Made by a program: the position numbers and the translations under genes | The notes under the pieces: model-generated | What the model saw: the letters and a program-made list of their open reading frames with translations, nothing else | What the model was told of the DNA's origin: nothing | Databases searched by the model: none | NCBI RefSeq assembly: GCF_900105995.1 | Contig: NZ_LT629785.1 | Coordinates: forward strand, 3,224,001 to 3,288,000 | Origin: Pseudomonas pohangensis | GTDB taxonomy: Bacteria; Pseudomonadota; Gammaproteobacteria; Pseudomonadales; Pseudomonadaceae | Direction of reading: 5' to 3' | Length of the DNA stretch: 64,000 bases | Shown here: positions 20,111 to 29,316 of the stretch, one piece after another | Layout of the letters: every line of letters begins with the position of its first letter | Position numbering within the stretch: position 1 is the stretch's first letter

Positions 20111-20893
20111 TCAAAGCAGAAAATTCAGACCAACAACAAACAGCAACAGGGCAAACAGGCGCTTGAGCAAACGCGGTGACAGCCGGTGCGCCAGCCGCGC
20201 GCCAAGGCGGGCAGAAAACATGCTGGTGAAGGCAATGCCGACCATCGCCGGCAGATAGATAAAACCCAGGGTCAAATCCGGCAGTTGCGGATTATGCCAG
20301 CCAATCAGCATGAAACTCAGCGCACTGGCCGCGGCTATCGGAAAACCACAGGCCGAGGAGGTAGCCACTGCCTGCCGGATCGGCACGCTGCGCCAGCTGA
20401 GGAACGGCACGGTCAACGAACCGCCGCCGATACCAAAGATCGCCGAGGCCCAGCCGATCACACCACCGGCCGCAGTCAGCCCGAGCTTGCCCGGCACCGG
20501 CGCACTGGCTCTGGGCTGCAGCCCGAAAGCCATCTGTATGGCAATCACCAGGGCGAACACGCCGATCAGTTTTTGTAACTGCGGGCCATTGATGGCCGCT
20601 GCGGTAAGCGCACCGACCCCGGCACCGAGCAGGATGCCCAGCGACATCCAGCGTACGATCGGCCACTGCACTGCACCCTGTCGATGGTGTGCCAGTACCG
20701 AGTTGATCGAAGTAAAAATGATCGTCGCCAGGGAAGTGCCGACGGCCAGCTGGGTGAGGATTTCCGGAGAAAACCCTTGCGCGGTGAAACTGAACACCAG
20801 TACCGGCACGATGATGATTCCGCCACCCACGCCAAACAGCCCGGCCAGAACACCGGCCGCAGCTCCCAGCAACAGGTAGAGCGCAAATTCCAT
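20111..20893 (-). CDS. TauE/SafE family membrane transporter
   Basis: About 260 residues and eight predicted helices of the TauE/SafE (DUF81) family. The twin glycine-rich motifs are GLFGVGGGIIIVPVLV near the N-terminus and FGIGGGSLTVPFLSW in the second half, the internal repeat that defines the fold. Members export sulfite, sulfoacetate and related organic anions; the substrate here is unknown. I chose the ATG at 20893 because GGGGG lies 6-7 bases before it; a 9-codon longer start at 20920 is possible. It is upstream of lgt with a 10 bp gap. Confidence 0.9.
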   Translation of the reverse strand: MEFALYLLLGAAAGVLAGLFGVGGGIIIVPVLVFSFTAQGFSPEILTQLAVGTSLATIIFTSINSVLAHHRQGAVQWPIVRWMSLGILLGAGVGALTAAAINGPQLQKLIGVFALVIAIQMAFGLQPRASAPVPGKLGLTAAGGVIGWASAIFGIGGGSLTVPFLSWRSVPIRQAVATSSACGFPIAAASALSFMLIGWHNPQLPDLTLGFIYLPAMVGIAFTSMFSARLGARLAHRLSPRLLKRLFALLLFVVGLNFLL

Positions 20894-21043
20894 CGAAACC
20901 CCCAAAGCTAATGCGCGCATGTTACCGGATGGCTGCCAGCGGCTCCATCATTGGCCTACCGGCGGCCGGCCCGGATTTCCCGGGCTGGACGTTAGCCGTG
21001 CAGATAGCCATGATCAAAGGCCGTCGAACACAAAGGATTACCC

Positions 21044-21814
21044 ATGTGCCTGATCGTCTTTGCCTGGCGCCCCGGCCACCCGCAACCGCTGATTGTTGCG
21101 GCCAACCGTGACGAGTTCTACGCCCGCCCCAGTCAAGCCCTTGGACACTGGGACGACCGCCCCGGCATATATGCCGGCCGTGACCTGAAGGCTGGCGGCA
21201 CCTGGCTGGGCATCAGCGAAACCGGGCGCTTTGCCGCGCTGACCAATATCCGCGACCCGCGACTGCCCCAGGGCGGGCCGTCACGTGGCGAGCTGGTAGC
21301 CGGGTTTCTGCATGGCCGGCAAAGTGCCGGGCAATATCTGGACGAGCTCGGCAAACGCGCGGCTGCCTATGCCGGCTTCAATCTGCTGGTCGGGGATAGC
21401 CGCCAGCTCTGGCACTTCAACCAGCAGCAAGGCATCCCGCGCCAGCTGCAGGAAGGCCTTTACGGATTATCCAATGCCGACCTGGACAGTCCCTGGCCCA
21501 AGTTGCGCCGCGCCAAGGCGGCCCTGGCCAGCTGCCTGGAACAGCCGCAAACCGGCGCACTGCTGGATCTGCTGCAGGATGCGCAAAGCGCCGACGCTGC
21601 CGAACTGCCGGAAACCGGCGTCGGTCCGGCGCTGGAAAAGATGCTCTCCAGCGTGTTCATTGCCACTCCCAGCTATGGCACCTGTGCCAGCACTGCGCTG
21701 ATTGTCGAGGCTGCCGGTATATCGCGGCTGGCCGAGCGGCGCTTTGGCCCGGGCGGGGTGTTGCAGGGCGAAACCCGCCTGGATATCCGCCAGCTGCCCG
21801 CGCCAAAGGTCTGA
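21044..21814 (+). CDS. NRDE (TANGO2-type) family protein
   Basis: A 256-residue NRDE-domain protein, named for the Asn-Arg-Asp-Glu in LIVAANRDEFYARPS. The N-terminal MCLIVFAW places a cysteine at residue 2, as in Ntn-hydrolase-like proteins. Further family segments are GGTWLGISETGRFAALTN and YGTCASTALIV. The animal relative TANGO2 is linked to lipid and haem handling, but bacterial members have no settled function. Convergent with ptsP, 36 bp away. Confidence 0.88.
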   Translation: MCLIVFAWRPGHPQPLIVAANRDEFYARPSQALGHWDDRPGIYAGRDLKAGGTWLGISETGRFAALTNIRDPRLPQGGPSRGELVAGFLHGRQSAGQYLDELGKRAAAYAGFNLLVGDSRQLWHFNQQQGIPRQLQEGLYGLSNADLDSPWPKLRRAKAALASCLEQPQTGALLDLLQDAQSADAAELPETGVGPALEKMLSSVFIATPSYGTCASTALIVEAAGISRLAERRFGPGGVLQGETRLDIRQLPAPKV

Positions 21815-21850
21815 GTGGCCGGAGCGTCTGGCACAGCGGGTCGGTAGCGG

Positions 21851-24124
21851 TCAGGCCTCGATAGTCGCCGCCGGATTGATCATGCGCTCCAGACCCAGAT
21901 TGCGCAGCTCCAGTTGCAGGGTGCTGTAGATAACAGCCGGACTATCCATTTTCAGTAGCCGCTCCAGCAGTTCGCTGGCCATTGCCTTGCTGATCTGGCG
22001 CAGCAACCACTTCACCTTGGGCAGGTTGGTCGCATTCATCGACAGGCTGTCAAAGCCCAGGGCCAGCAGCAGCACGGCAGAAGCCGGATCCGCAGCCATT
22101 TCGCCGCAGATACTCACCGGCTTGCCCTCGGCATGGGCGCCATCGACGACCAGCTTGAGCGCGTGCAGCACCGAGGGGTGCAGAAAATCGTAAAGATCGG
22201 CAACCCGCGGATTGTTGCGGTCAACCGCCAGCAGATATTGCGTCAGGTCGTTGGAGCCGACCGAGATGAAGTCGACCTGCCGCGCCAGTTCACGTATCTG
22301 GTAAACCGCTGCCGGCACTTCGATCATCACCCCCACCGGCGGCATCGGCACATCGACACCCTCATCGAGCACCTCGCCCCAGGCGCGGTGAATCAGGTGC
22401 AGCGACTCCTCCAGTTCCTGCAGACCGGAAATCATCGGTATCAGGATGCGCAGGTTGTTCAGCCCTTCGCTGGCCTTGAGCATGGCGCGAATCTGTACCA
22501 GAAAGATTTCCGGGTGGTCGAGGGTGATGCGCACCCCGCGCCAGCCGAGGAAGGGGTTGTCTTCCTTGATCGGGAAATACGGCAACGCCTTGTCCCCACC
22601 GACATCCAGCGTGCGCATGGTCACCGGCAGCGGATGGAAAGCCTCGAGCTGCTCGCGGTAGATTGCCAGCTGCTCTTTCTCGCTGGGAAAGCGGTCACGA
22701 ATCATGAACGGCACTTCCGTGCGATAAAGCCCGACGCCCTCGGCACCGCGCTCCTGGGCACGCGCCACATCAGCCAGCAGGCCGGTGTTGACCCACAGCG
22801 GCATGCGTACCCCGTCCAGAGTTATGCACGGCAGCTTGCACAGCGTATCCAGCCCTTTGGACAGTTCCCGTTCTTCCTCGACCACCGCACGGTATTGCCG
22901 GCTCAGTTCTGCCGAAGGGTTGGTAAACACCTCGCCGTGATAGCCATCGACGATCATCTCGATGCCATCCACCTTCGAGTACGGCAGATCGACCACACCC
23001 ATCACCGTGGGAATACCCATGGCGCGCGCAAGAATGGCCACATGCGAGTTACCTGAACCGCGCACCGAAACCAGACCGATCAACTTGCCTACCGGCACTT
23101 CACCGAGCATGCCCGGGCTCAGTTCCTCGCTGACCAGAATGGTATTCTCGGCGTAGCTCAGACTCTGGGTGCGCGCTTCCTGCAGGTAGCCGAGCAAACG
23201 CCGGCCCAGATCCTTGATGTCCGAAGCGCGTTCGCGCAAATAGGCATCGTCCATCATCTCGAAACGCTGGACATGGTCATTCACAACCTGACGCAAGGCG
23301 CCCTGCGCCCATTGTCCGGTGCGGATGATGCGATTGATCTCGTTACCAATGGCATCGTCGTCGAGCATCATCAGATAGACATCAAACACGGCGCGCTCTT
23401 CCGGGCGCAACTGGGTAGCCAGCTTGGCTGACAGCGCATGCAGGTCTTTGCGTACCGATTCCAGCGCGCCGCTGAACAGCTGCAATTCGGTCTCGATATC
23501 CTCGACGCTCTTGTCCGGCACCACATCCAGATCCGCTGGCGGCAGCATGACCACCGCCGTACCTACTGCGGCACCGGGCGAACCCGCTACGCCGATGAAC
23601 TTGGCTTCGTGGATGCCTTTGCCCTGCAGCCCACGGATCGAACCGGTCGCTTCGGCGTGGGCGATCACCCCGGCAAGCTGTGCGCTCATGGTTACCAGAA
23701 AGGCTTCTTCGCCCTCGTCGAACTGGCGGCGCTCCTTGTGCTGGATAACCAGTACGCCCATCACCCGGCGGTGGTGAATGATCGGCGCGCCAAGAAACGA
23801 GGCATAGCGTTTCTCACCGGTTTCGGCGAAGTAGCGATAGCGCGGATGACTGGCAGCATCTTCGAGATTGAGCGGCTCCTCACGGGAGCCGACCAGACCC
23901 ACCAGACCTTCGCTGGGGGCCATGCTGACCTTGCCGATCGAGCGTTTGTTCAGGCCCTCGGTAGCCTGCAGGACGAAACGGTTGGTATCGGTATCCAGCA
24001 GGTAGACCGAGCATACCTGGCTGTTCATCGCCTCGCGCACACGCAGCACAATGATCCCCAACGCTGCCTTCAGATCCTTGGCAGCGTTTACTTCCTGGAC
24101 GATCTTGCGCAGCGTGTTGAGCAT
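21851..24124 (-). CDS. ptsP: PtsP, enzyme I of the nitrogen phosphotransferase system
   Basis: A 757-residue PEP-protein phosphotransferase. A GAF domain lies at about residues 15-150. The enzyme I N-terminal domain follows, with the swivelling phospho-histidine in GSGNSHVAILARAMG at about residue 358. The C-terminal PEP-binding barrel has GVGLYRTEVPFM, LRILIPMIS, and the catalytic CGEMAADPAS. It phosphorylates NPr (PtsO), then PtsN, sensing nitrogen status through the GAF domain. rppH is 15 bp upstream on the same strand, a conserved rppH-ptsP pair. Confidence 0.97.
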   Translation of the reverse strand: MLNTLRKIVQEVNAAKDLKAALGIIVLRVREAMNSQVCSVYLLDTDTNRFVLQATEGLNKRSIGKVSMAPSEGLVGLVGSREEPLNLEDAASHPRYRYFAETGEKRYASFLGAPIIHHRRVMGVLVIQHKERRQFDEGEEAFLVTMSAQLAGVIAHAEATGSIRGLQGKGIHEAKFIGVAGSPGAAVGTAVVMLPPADLDVVPDKSVEDIETELQLFSGALESVRKDLHALSAKLATQLRPEERAVFDVYLMMLDDDAIGNEINRIIRTGQWAQGALRQVVNDHVQRFEMMDDAYLRERASDIKDLGRRLLGYLQEARTQSLSYAENTILVSEELSPGMLGEVPVGKLIGLVSVRGSGNSHVAILARAMGIPTVMGVVDLPYSKVDGIEMIVDGYHGEVFTNPSAELSRQYRAVVEEERELSKGLDTLCKLPCITLDGVRMPLWVNTGLLADVARAQERGAEGVGLYRTEVPFMIRDRFPSEKEQLAIYREQLEAFHPLPVTMRTLDVGGDKALPYFPIKEDNPFLGWRGVRITLDHPEIFLVQIRAMLKASEGLNNLRILIPMISGLQELEESLHLIHRAWGEVLDEGVDVPMPPVGVMIEVPAAVYQIRELARQVDFISVGSNDLTQYLLAVDRNNPRVADLYDFLHPSVLHALKLVVDGAHAEGKPVSICGEMAADPASAVLLLALGFDSLSMNATNLPKVKWLLRQISKAMASELLERLLKMDSPAVIYSTLQLELRNLGLERMINPAATIEA

Positions 24125-24139
24125 TTTGCACTCCCTGGA

Positions 24140-24622
24140 CTAACAGTCACGCGCCGGCAGACACGGTGCGAGTTCCTTGAGGGCGCGCCGATAGACTTCG
24201 CGCTTGAATGTCACCACCTGTCCCAGGGGGTACCAGTAACTGACCCAGCGCCAGCCATCAAACTCCGGCTTGCCGGTTACATCCATACGCACCCGCTGCT
24301 CATCGGAGAGCAGACGCAGCAGAAACCACTTCTGCTTCTGCCCGATGCACAGCGGTTGACTGTGACTGCGCACCAGACGCTGCGGCAGACGATAGCGCAA
24401 CCAGCCGCGAGTGCAGGCAAGAATCTGCACATCCGGCTGTTCCAGGCCGACTTCTTCAGTCAGTTCGCGATACAACGCTTCTTCCGGCGATTCATGCTGA
24501 TTGATGCCGCCTTGCGGAAACTGCCATGCCGACTGATTGATACGCCGCGCCCACAGCACCTGTCCGACGTCATTGGCAAGGATGATGCCGACATTCGGGC
24601 GAAAGCCATCGGAGTCAATCAC
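24140..24622 (-). CDS. rppH: RNA pyrophosphohydrolase (Nudix)
   Basis: Removes pyrophosphate from the 5' end of triphosphorylated mRNA and so starts RNase E-dependent decay. The Nudix box lies at residues 38-61, with the core YRELTEEVGLE. The start is an unusual GTG at 24622 (read as MIDSDGFRPNVGI), chosen because the family begins at this residue, GAGG lies 8 bases upstream, and it gives 160 residues. A 20-codon ATG extension to 24682 is open but lacks support. In operon with ptsP. Confidence 0.93.
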   Translation of the reverse strand: MIDSDGFRPNVGIILANDVGQVLWARRINQSAWQFPQGGINQHESPEEALYRELTEEVGLEQPDVQILACTRGWLRYRLPQRLVRSHSQPLCIGQKQKWFLLRLLSDEQRVRMDVTGKPEFDGWRWVSYWYPLGQVVTFKREVYRRALKELAPCLPARDC

Positions 24623-24763
24623 GGTGGGAACCTCGAAAATACATATGCAGGCATTGTTCCACAAAGCCGCGCGGCGCGGCAACGCAAGCGCTGTGCCAGT
24701 GGGCAGTCCGCAGAAAACACCTTATTCTGTGCGGCCTTTGTGACAACCCGTGGGGGTTCAACC

Positions 24764-25435
24764 GTGCGCCTGGCTCTCTTTGATCTCGACAATACCCTTC
24801 TGGCTGGCGACAGTGATCACAGCTGGGGCGAATTCCTCTGCCGGCACGGTCATGTCGACGCCAGCGCCTACCAGGCCCGCAACGATGCGTTTTATGCCGA
24901 TTACTGTGCCGGCAAACTGGACGTTGTGGCCTATCAGAATTTCAGCCAGGCAATTCTCGGCCGCACACCGATGGCCGTCCTCGCACAATGGCATGCCCAG
25001 TTCATGGCCGAGGTGATCGAGCCACTGATTCTGCCCGAAGGCGAGGCGCTGCTGGCACAGCATCGCAGCCAGGGTGACCAGCTGCTGATCATTACCGCCA
25101 CCAACCGTTTCGTCACCGGACCAATTGCCGCAAGGCTGGGCGTGGAAAACCTGCTGGCCACCGAGTGCGCCATGCAGGATGGTCGCTACCTGGGCAGGAT
25201 CAGCGGCATTCCCTGCTACCAGCAAGGCAAGGTCACCCGCCTCGAACTCTGGTTGCAGGAACAGGGACTTGATCTGCAGGACAGCTACTTCTACAGCGAC
25301 TCGCGCAATGACCTGCCACTGCTCGAGCGGGTCAGCCATCCGGTGGCCGTCGACCCCGACGACGTATTGCGCAGCACTGCCCGGGCGCGCGGCTGGCCGG
25401 CTATCTCGTTACGCAATTCGCTAGTGCAGGGGTGA
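24764..25435 (+). CDS. HAD-superfamily (subclass IB) phosphatase
   Basis: A 223-residue phosphatase. Motif I is LALFDLDNTLL (both aspartates present), motif II is LLIITATNR, motif III lies around GKVTRLELWL, and motif IV is FYSDSRNDLPLL. These mark the SerB-like HAD-IB group. Such proteins in pseudomonads sit beside rppH, as here. The substrate is unknown; phosphoserine, histidinol phosphate or a phospholipid headgroup ester are all possible. The start is a GTG at 24764, chosen to begin at MRLALFD; longer frames upstream run through rppH and ptsP antisense. The last 15 bases overlap the convergent HD-GYP gene. Confidence 0.88.
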   Translation: MRLALFDLDNTLLAGDSDHSWGEFLCRHGHVDASAYQARNDAFYADYCAGKLDVVAYQNFSQAILGRTPMAVLAQWHAQFMAEVIEPLILPEGEALLAQHRSQGDQLLIITATNRFVTGPIAARLGVENLLATECAMQDGRYLGRISGIPCYQQGKVTRLELWLQEQGLDLQDSYFYSDSRNDLPLLERVSHPVAVDPDDVLRSTARARGWPAISLRNSLVQG

Positions 25436-26788
25436 CGGCCCGCCGCCATCCTTATCGAGCATCGCAGCAGGGTCCAGCTGATCGTTGATACTTTCAAGCT
25501 CCTGATCATCCAGCAGCGCCTGCACCTGCGGGTCAACCATGCACAGGCCCATGGCACCATCCGGCAGGGAGGCAGTAATGCGGTACGGCACGCCCTCCTG
25601 GTCGACACAGATCTGCGCCATGTCCATGAACTTCGGCGCGCAACGCTGTCCTTGCGCATCGATCAGCACCACCACTTTCGGGCGCAACTTGAACCGGGGG
25701 TTCTTTTCCACCACCAGGCCGACTTCCCCGGTGTGCAGCTGGACCAGAGTACCTACCGGGAAGATACCCAGCCACTCGATGAAGTGCAGCACCAGCTCGC
25801 TGTCAAACTGCTGGTCACGCATTTCCATCAGGACCTTGAAGGCATCCTTTACGCTGCGCGCGGAATCGTAGACGCGGTTGCTGGTGATCGCGTCAAAGGT
25901 ATCGACGATGCTGATGATCCGCGTGAAGGGCGCTATATGCTCGGCGCCCAGCTGGCGCGGATAGCCTCTGCCATCGGGGCGCTCGTGGTGGCCGAAAACC
26001 ACATCAATCACTATCGGCGGCAAATCCTTGTGACCGACCAGCAATTGGCGACCCATACCCGGATGCGCCTTCATCACGGCGAATTCCTGCTCGGTCAGCT
26101 TGCCCGGCTTGTTCAGAATTTCCGAATCGATGCGTATCTTGCCCACATCGTGCAACAAGCCAGCCAGGCCAAGCTGTTCAAGCCCGCTGTGTTCGATGCC
26201 GAGATAACGGCCAAAACCCATGGCCATCACCGAAACCGCCAGGCAGTGCTGACCGGTGTAATCGTCCTGGCTTTTCATGCGTGACAACCAGAGCAAGGCA
26301 CTCTCGTTGCGCAACATGCTTTCCAGGTTTTCCCGAACCACCGTGCGGCAGGCGCCGGTATCAATTCCGCGGCCCAGCTGGATATCAAAGAACATGTCCT
26401 TGACCAGCGTCGAGGTCTTGCGCTCCTGTACCCGCGCTTTCTGTACCTCGGTGGATAAAGGTTCGCGTTTGACTTGCTGTTCAGGCTTCAGCGGGCGGCC
26501 ATCGCGGGCCAGCTGCGCCGCGGCAGAGCGAAGCTGCTGCTGTTTCGGTCTGGCAGCGTTATCCACCGGGGAAGTGCCCAGCTTGATGATGACGCGGCGG
26601 TATTCATCGACGTAAACGAACTGGCACACACTCCGCACAGCGAGCAGGTCTTCCCTGGTCAGCAATGGAAAGCCCTGGAACAGAAACGGTGTTTCGCTCC
26701 ACGGCCGATCCACTTCGCAGACATACATGCCCAGTTCGAGCTGGGAAACATCGATTTTTCGCTTGGCCAGAAGCCTGATATCACTCAT
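25421..26788 (-). CDS. HD-GYP domain protein, probable cyclic-di-GMP phosphodiesterase
   Basis: A 455-residue cytoplasmic protein. The N-terminal DUF3391 domain spans about residues 1-130 (KIDVSQLELGMYVCEVDRPW). The HD-GYP domain follows at about 160-340: the metal-binding HD is at 213-214 in LLHDVGK, and HHERPDGRGYP is at 267-277, so both hallmark motifs are intact. The C-terminal tail carries an unassigned domain with GEVGLVVEKNPRFKLRP. Intact motifs predict hydrolysis of c-di-GMP to pGpG or GMP. No signal or receiver domain is seen, so regulation is unclear. Stands alone on the minus strand. Confidence 0.92.
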   Translation of the reverse strand: MSDIRLLAKRKIDVSQLELGMYVCEVDRPWSETPFLFQGFPLLTREDLLAVRSVCQFVYVDEYRRVIIKLGTSPVDNAARPKQQQLRSAAAQLARDGRPLKPEQQVKREPLSTEVQKARVQERKTSTLVKDMFFDIQLGRGIDTGACRTVVRENLESMLRNESALLWLSRMKSQDDYTGQHCLAVSVMAMGFGRYLGIEHSGLEQLGLAGLLHDVGKIRIDSEILNKPGKLTEQEFAVMKAHPGMGRQLLVGHKDLPPIVIDVVFGHHERPDGRGYPRQLGAEHIAPFTRIISIVDTFDAITSNRVYDSARSVKDAFKVLMEMRDQQFDSELVLHFIEWLGIFPVGTLVQLHTGEVGLVVEKNPRFKLRPKVVVLIDAQGQRCAPKFMDMAQICVDQEGVPYRITASLPDGAMGLCMVDPQVQALLDDQELESINDQLDPAAMLDKDGGGPSPLH

Positions 26789-26883
26789 AAGGGACCTTGC
26801 TCTCGCAGTGAGATGCCAATCCGCAAGCGCACAACTCTCCGCCTGGATATGAACTTAAACCAGAAACCGGCCCGGCAACCAGC

Positions 26884-27138
26884 TCAGCCATCGGCCTTGA
26901 GCAACTCCTTGACCTTGCTCACATATCTGGCCTGCGCTTCGGCACTGTCGAGGCCTTCCAGCTTTGCCCAAGCATCGTATTTGGCCCGCCCGACCATATC
27001 CAGCATGCCGGGACGCTTGCCACTCACATCGCCAGCCGAACCCTGCTTGTAGTGGGCGTAGAGAAACAGCATGTCGTCATTGCCGGGACGACTCTTCAGG
27101 GTCTTGATATCGGCTTGGGCTTTTTCAAATGTGCTCAT
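26884..27138 (-). CDS. Acyl-CoA-binding protein
   Basis: An 84-residue four-helix acyl-CoA carrier. The conserved pattern is clear: LFLYAHYKQGSAGDVSGKRP and GMLDMVGRAKYDAWAKLEGL, containing the Tyr, Lys and Trp residues that contact the acyl-CoA. ACBP is mainly eukaryotic and occurs in a minority of bacteria, including several pseudomonads. It buffers long-chain acyl-CoA esters. No fatty-acid gene is adjacent; the DUF2269 gene upstream is 63 bp away on the same strand. Confidence 0.93.
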   Translation of the reverse strand: MSTFEKAQADIKTLKSRPGNDDMLFLYAHYKQGSAGDVSGKRPGMLDMVGRAKYDAWAKLEGLDSAEAQARYVSKVKELLKADG

Positions 27139-27201
27139 GGCGGTTCTCCGTATGGTTTTTATTCAGACAAGGTGGCAGGAAATGCTTGTGAAAATACCGG
27201 C

Positions 27202-27642
27202 TCAGACCGGCTTGGCACCCATCAGCGCCATGATTGCCAGCAACAACACAGCTACCAGTACAGCGTAGGCCATGCTCAATTTCAACAGCAGACCGGGTGC
27301 CGGCACAGCCCCCAGGGCTTGCCAGGCACGCAGGCGCCCCGCCAGCAAAAGAGCAGACAACACCAGCAAGGCAAACAGCAGCGAACTGCCCAGCAGCCAG
27401 GTCTGCCCCAGCGGCAAACCCGCCAGATGCACCAGCCACCAGCCACTGACCGGCAAACTCAGCGCGAGCAGGCCGAGTGCCGGAAAGCTGAAGCGCAGGG
27501 TATTGCGCAACTTGCGCTGCAGCACGGCAGTGTCGCCACTGCGCTGCGCCTTCCAGAGCATGAACAGGTGTGCCAGCAGCCCCAGCAGAACCAGCACACC
27601 TGGCAGGCTGTGGGAAATTTTCAGCAGAAGGTAATGTTCCAT
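27202..27642 (-). CDS. DUF2269-type integral membrane protein
   Basis: 146 residues with four hydrophobic helices (about residues 13-30, 50-70, 82-102, 118-140). The first helix carries histidines (KISHSLPGVL, LLAHLFML), reminiscent of CopD-like and DUF2269 proteins, where they may bind haem or metal. Function unknown. Same strand as ilvA (24 bp upstream) and ACBP (63 bp downstream), possibly one transcript. Family assignment is by pattern only. Confidence 0.75.
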   Translation of the reverse strand: MEHYLLLKISHSLPGVLVLLGLLAHLFMLWKAQRSGDTAVLQRKLRNTLRFSFPALGLLALSLPVSGWWLVHLAGLPLGQTWLLGSSLLFALLVLSALLLAGRLRAWQALGAVPAPGLLLKLSMAYAVLVAVLLLAIMALMGAKPV

Positions 27643-27666
27643 GGCAACTCGCTCAGGTCGAAGGGC

Positions 27667-29181
27667 TCAGCCGAGAAACAGCTTATAGGCCGGATTTTCT
27701 GTTTCATCCCAGTACGGATAGCCGATCGCATCCAGCGCTTCCGGAATCAGGTGCCGCTGTGCATGCGGTACCTGCAAGGCCGCCAGTACCCGGCCGTCCG
27801 CCGCGCCGTGGTTGCGATAATGAAACATCGAGATGTTCCAGCGCCCGCCCAGCTTGCTCAGGAAGTTGAACAGCGCGCCGGGCCGTTCCGGAAACTCGAA
27901 GCGGAATACGCACTCATCCGGCACGGCAGCCGCATGCCCGCCGACCATGTGCCGTACATGCAGTTTGGCCAGCTCGTTATCGGTCAGGTCCTGCACCGGA
28001 AATCCCTGTTCATGCAGGCTGGCCAGCAGCGCCTCACGCGGATCGTTTTCCGGATGGGTCTGCACGCCAACGAAAATCTGCGCCTCGCCATCGCTGTGAT
28101 AACGGTAGTTGAATTCGGTGATCTGGCGCTTGCCGATGGCTTCGCAAAACGTCTTGAAGCTGCCCGGCCGCTCCGGAATGGTCACGGCAATGATCGCTTC
28201 GCGCTTCTCGCCCAGCTCGGCCCGTTCGGCGACGTGGCGCAGACGATCGAAGTTGATATTGGCACCGGAGTCGATACCGACCAGCACCTGATCCACGCAA
28301 CCCTCGCGCTCGACGTATTTCTTGATTCCGGCCACTGCCAGCGCGCCGGCCGGCTCGGTGATCGAGCGGGTGTCATCGAAGATATCCTTGATTGCCGCAC
28401 AGACTTCATCGGTGCTGACCGTGATCACTTCATCGACATGCTGGCGGCACACGGCAAAGGTATGCTCGCCGATCTGCGCCACCGCCACACCATCGACAAA
28501 CAGGCCTACGGTTGGCAGCACCACACGCTTGCCGGCAGCCATGGCCGCCTGCAGGCAATTGGAGTCTTCCGGCTCGACGCCGATTACCTTGATCTCCGGC
28601 CGCAGGTATTTGACGTAGGCGGCAATCCCGGCGATCAGTCCGCCGCCGCCGACCGGCACGAAGATGGCATCGAGTTGCGCCGGTTGCTGGCGGAGGATTT
28701 CCATGGCCACGGTGCCCTGCCCGGCAATGGTGTCCGGGTCGTCATAGGGGTGCACATAGACATAGCCCTTTTCCTCGACCAGCTTGAGCGAGTGGGCCAG
28801 TGCCTCGGGGAAGCTGTCACCATGCAGCACCACCTTGCCGCCCCGTGCGCGCACGCCATTGACCTTGATCTCCGGCGTGGTCCGCGGCATCACGATGGTC
28901 GCCTTGACGCCCATGTGTTTGGCTGCCAGCGCCAGACCCTGCGCATGATTGCCGGCCGAAGCGGTGACCACGCCGCAAGCCAGCTGCTCGGCAGACAGTT
29001 GCGCCAGCTTGTTGTAGGCGCCACGAATCTTGAACGAAAACACCGGCTGCAGGTCCTCGCGCTTGAGCAGAACCTGGTTGCCGGTACGCTCGGACAACTG
29101 CCGGGCCGGCTGCAACGGTGTTTCCACCGCCACGTCATAAACGCGCGAGGTGAGGATCTTCTTGACGTAGTGTTCGAGCAT
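27667..29181 (-). CDS. ilvA: Threonine ammonia-lyase, biosynthetic
   Basis: PLP enzyme converting threonine to 2-oxobutanoate, the first step toward isoleucine. 504 residues: the catalytic domain spans 1-320 with the PLP lysine Lys51 in VFSFKIRGAYN, the serine/glycine loop VTASAGNHAQGLALAA, and VPVGGGGLIAGIA. Two ACT-like regulatory domains fill the C-terminal part (IPERPGSFKTFCEAIG and FEFPERPGALFNFLSKLGGR), as expected for the isoleucine-inhibited biosynthetic form. Divergent from rpiA, 135 bp apart, the usual pseudomonad layout. Confidence 0.97.
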   Translation of the reverse strand: MLEHYVKKILTSRVYDVAVETPLQPARQLSERTGNQVLLKREDLQPVFSFKIRGAYNKLAQLSAEQLACGVVTASAGNHAQGLALAAKHMGVKATIVMPRTTPEIKVNGVRARGGKVVLHGDSFPEALAHSLKLVEEKGYVYVHPYDDPDTIAGQGTVAMEILRQQPAQLDAIFVPVGGGGLIAGIAAYVKYLRPEIKVIGVEPEDSNCLQAAMAAGKRVVLPTVGLFVDGVAVAQIGEHTFAVCRQHVDEVITVSTDEVCAAIKDIFDDTRSITEPAGALAVAGIKKYVEREGCVDQVLVGIDSGANINFDRLRHVAERAELGEKREAIIAVTIPERPGSFKTFCEAIGKRQITEFNYRYHSDGEAQIFVGVQTHPENDPREALLASLHEQGFPVQDLTDNELAKLHVRHMVGGHAAAVPDECVFRFEFPERPGALFNFLSKLGGRWNISMFHYRNHGAADGRVLAALQVPHAQRHLIPEALDAIGYPYWDETENPAYKLFLG

Positions 29182-29279
29182 CAGGGCTTTCTTATGGGGT
29201 TTGTGCTGGATACCGCAGTCTACCCCAGCGTTTCACCGCGCCACCACCGGGACCACGAGGATTTGCCGATTTATCCGGC

Positions 29280-29285
29280 TATAAT
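29280..29285 (+). promoter_or_regulatory. rpiA: Possible rpiA promoter (-10 box)
   Basis: A perfect TATAAT, 31 bases before the rpiA ATG, in the ilvA/rpiA divergent region. No good -35 hexamer is present at 16-18 bases upstream, so this is a weak call based on the -10 match and position. Confidence 0.35.
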
Positions 29286-29316
29286 TCGCCCCCGCTAATT
29301 GAATGCACGGTGCCGC

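Noticed and set aside
27052..29298. A 748-codon plus-strand open frame opposite ilvA and the DUF2269 gene
   Set aside because: Shadow of real minus-strand genes: no ribosome site, no recognisable domain, His/Gln-rich composition.
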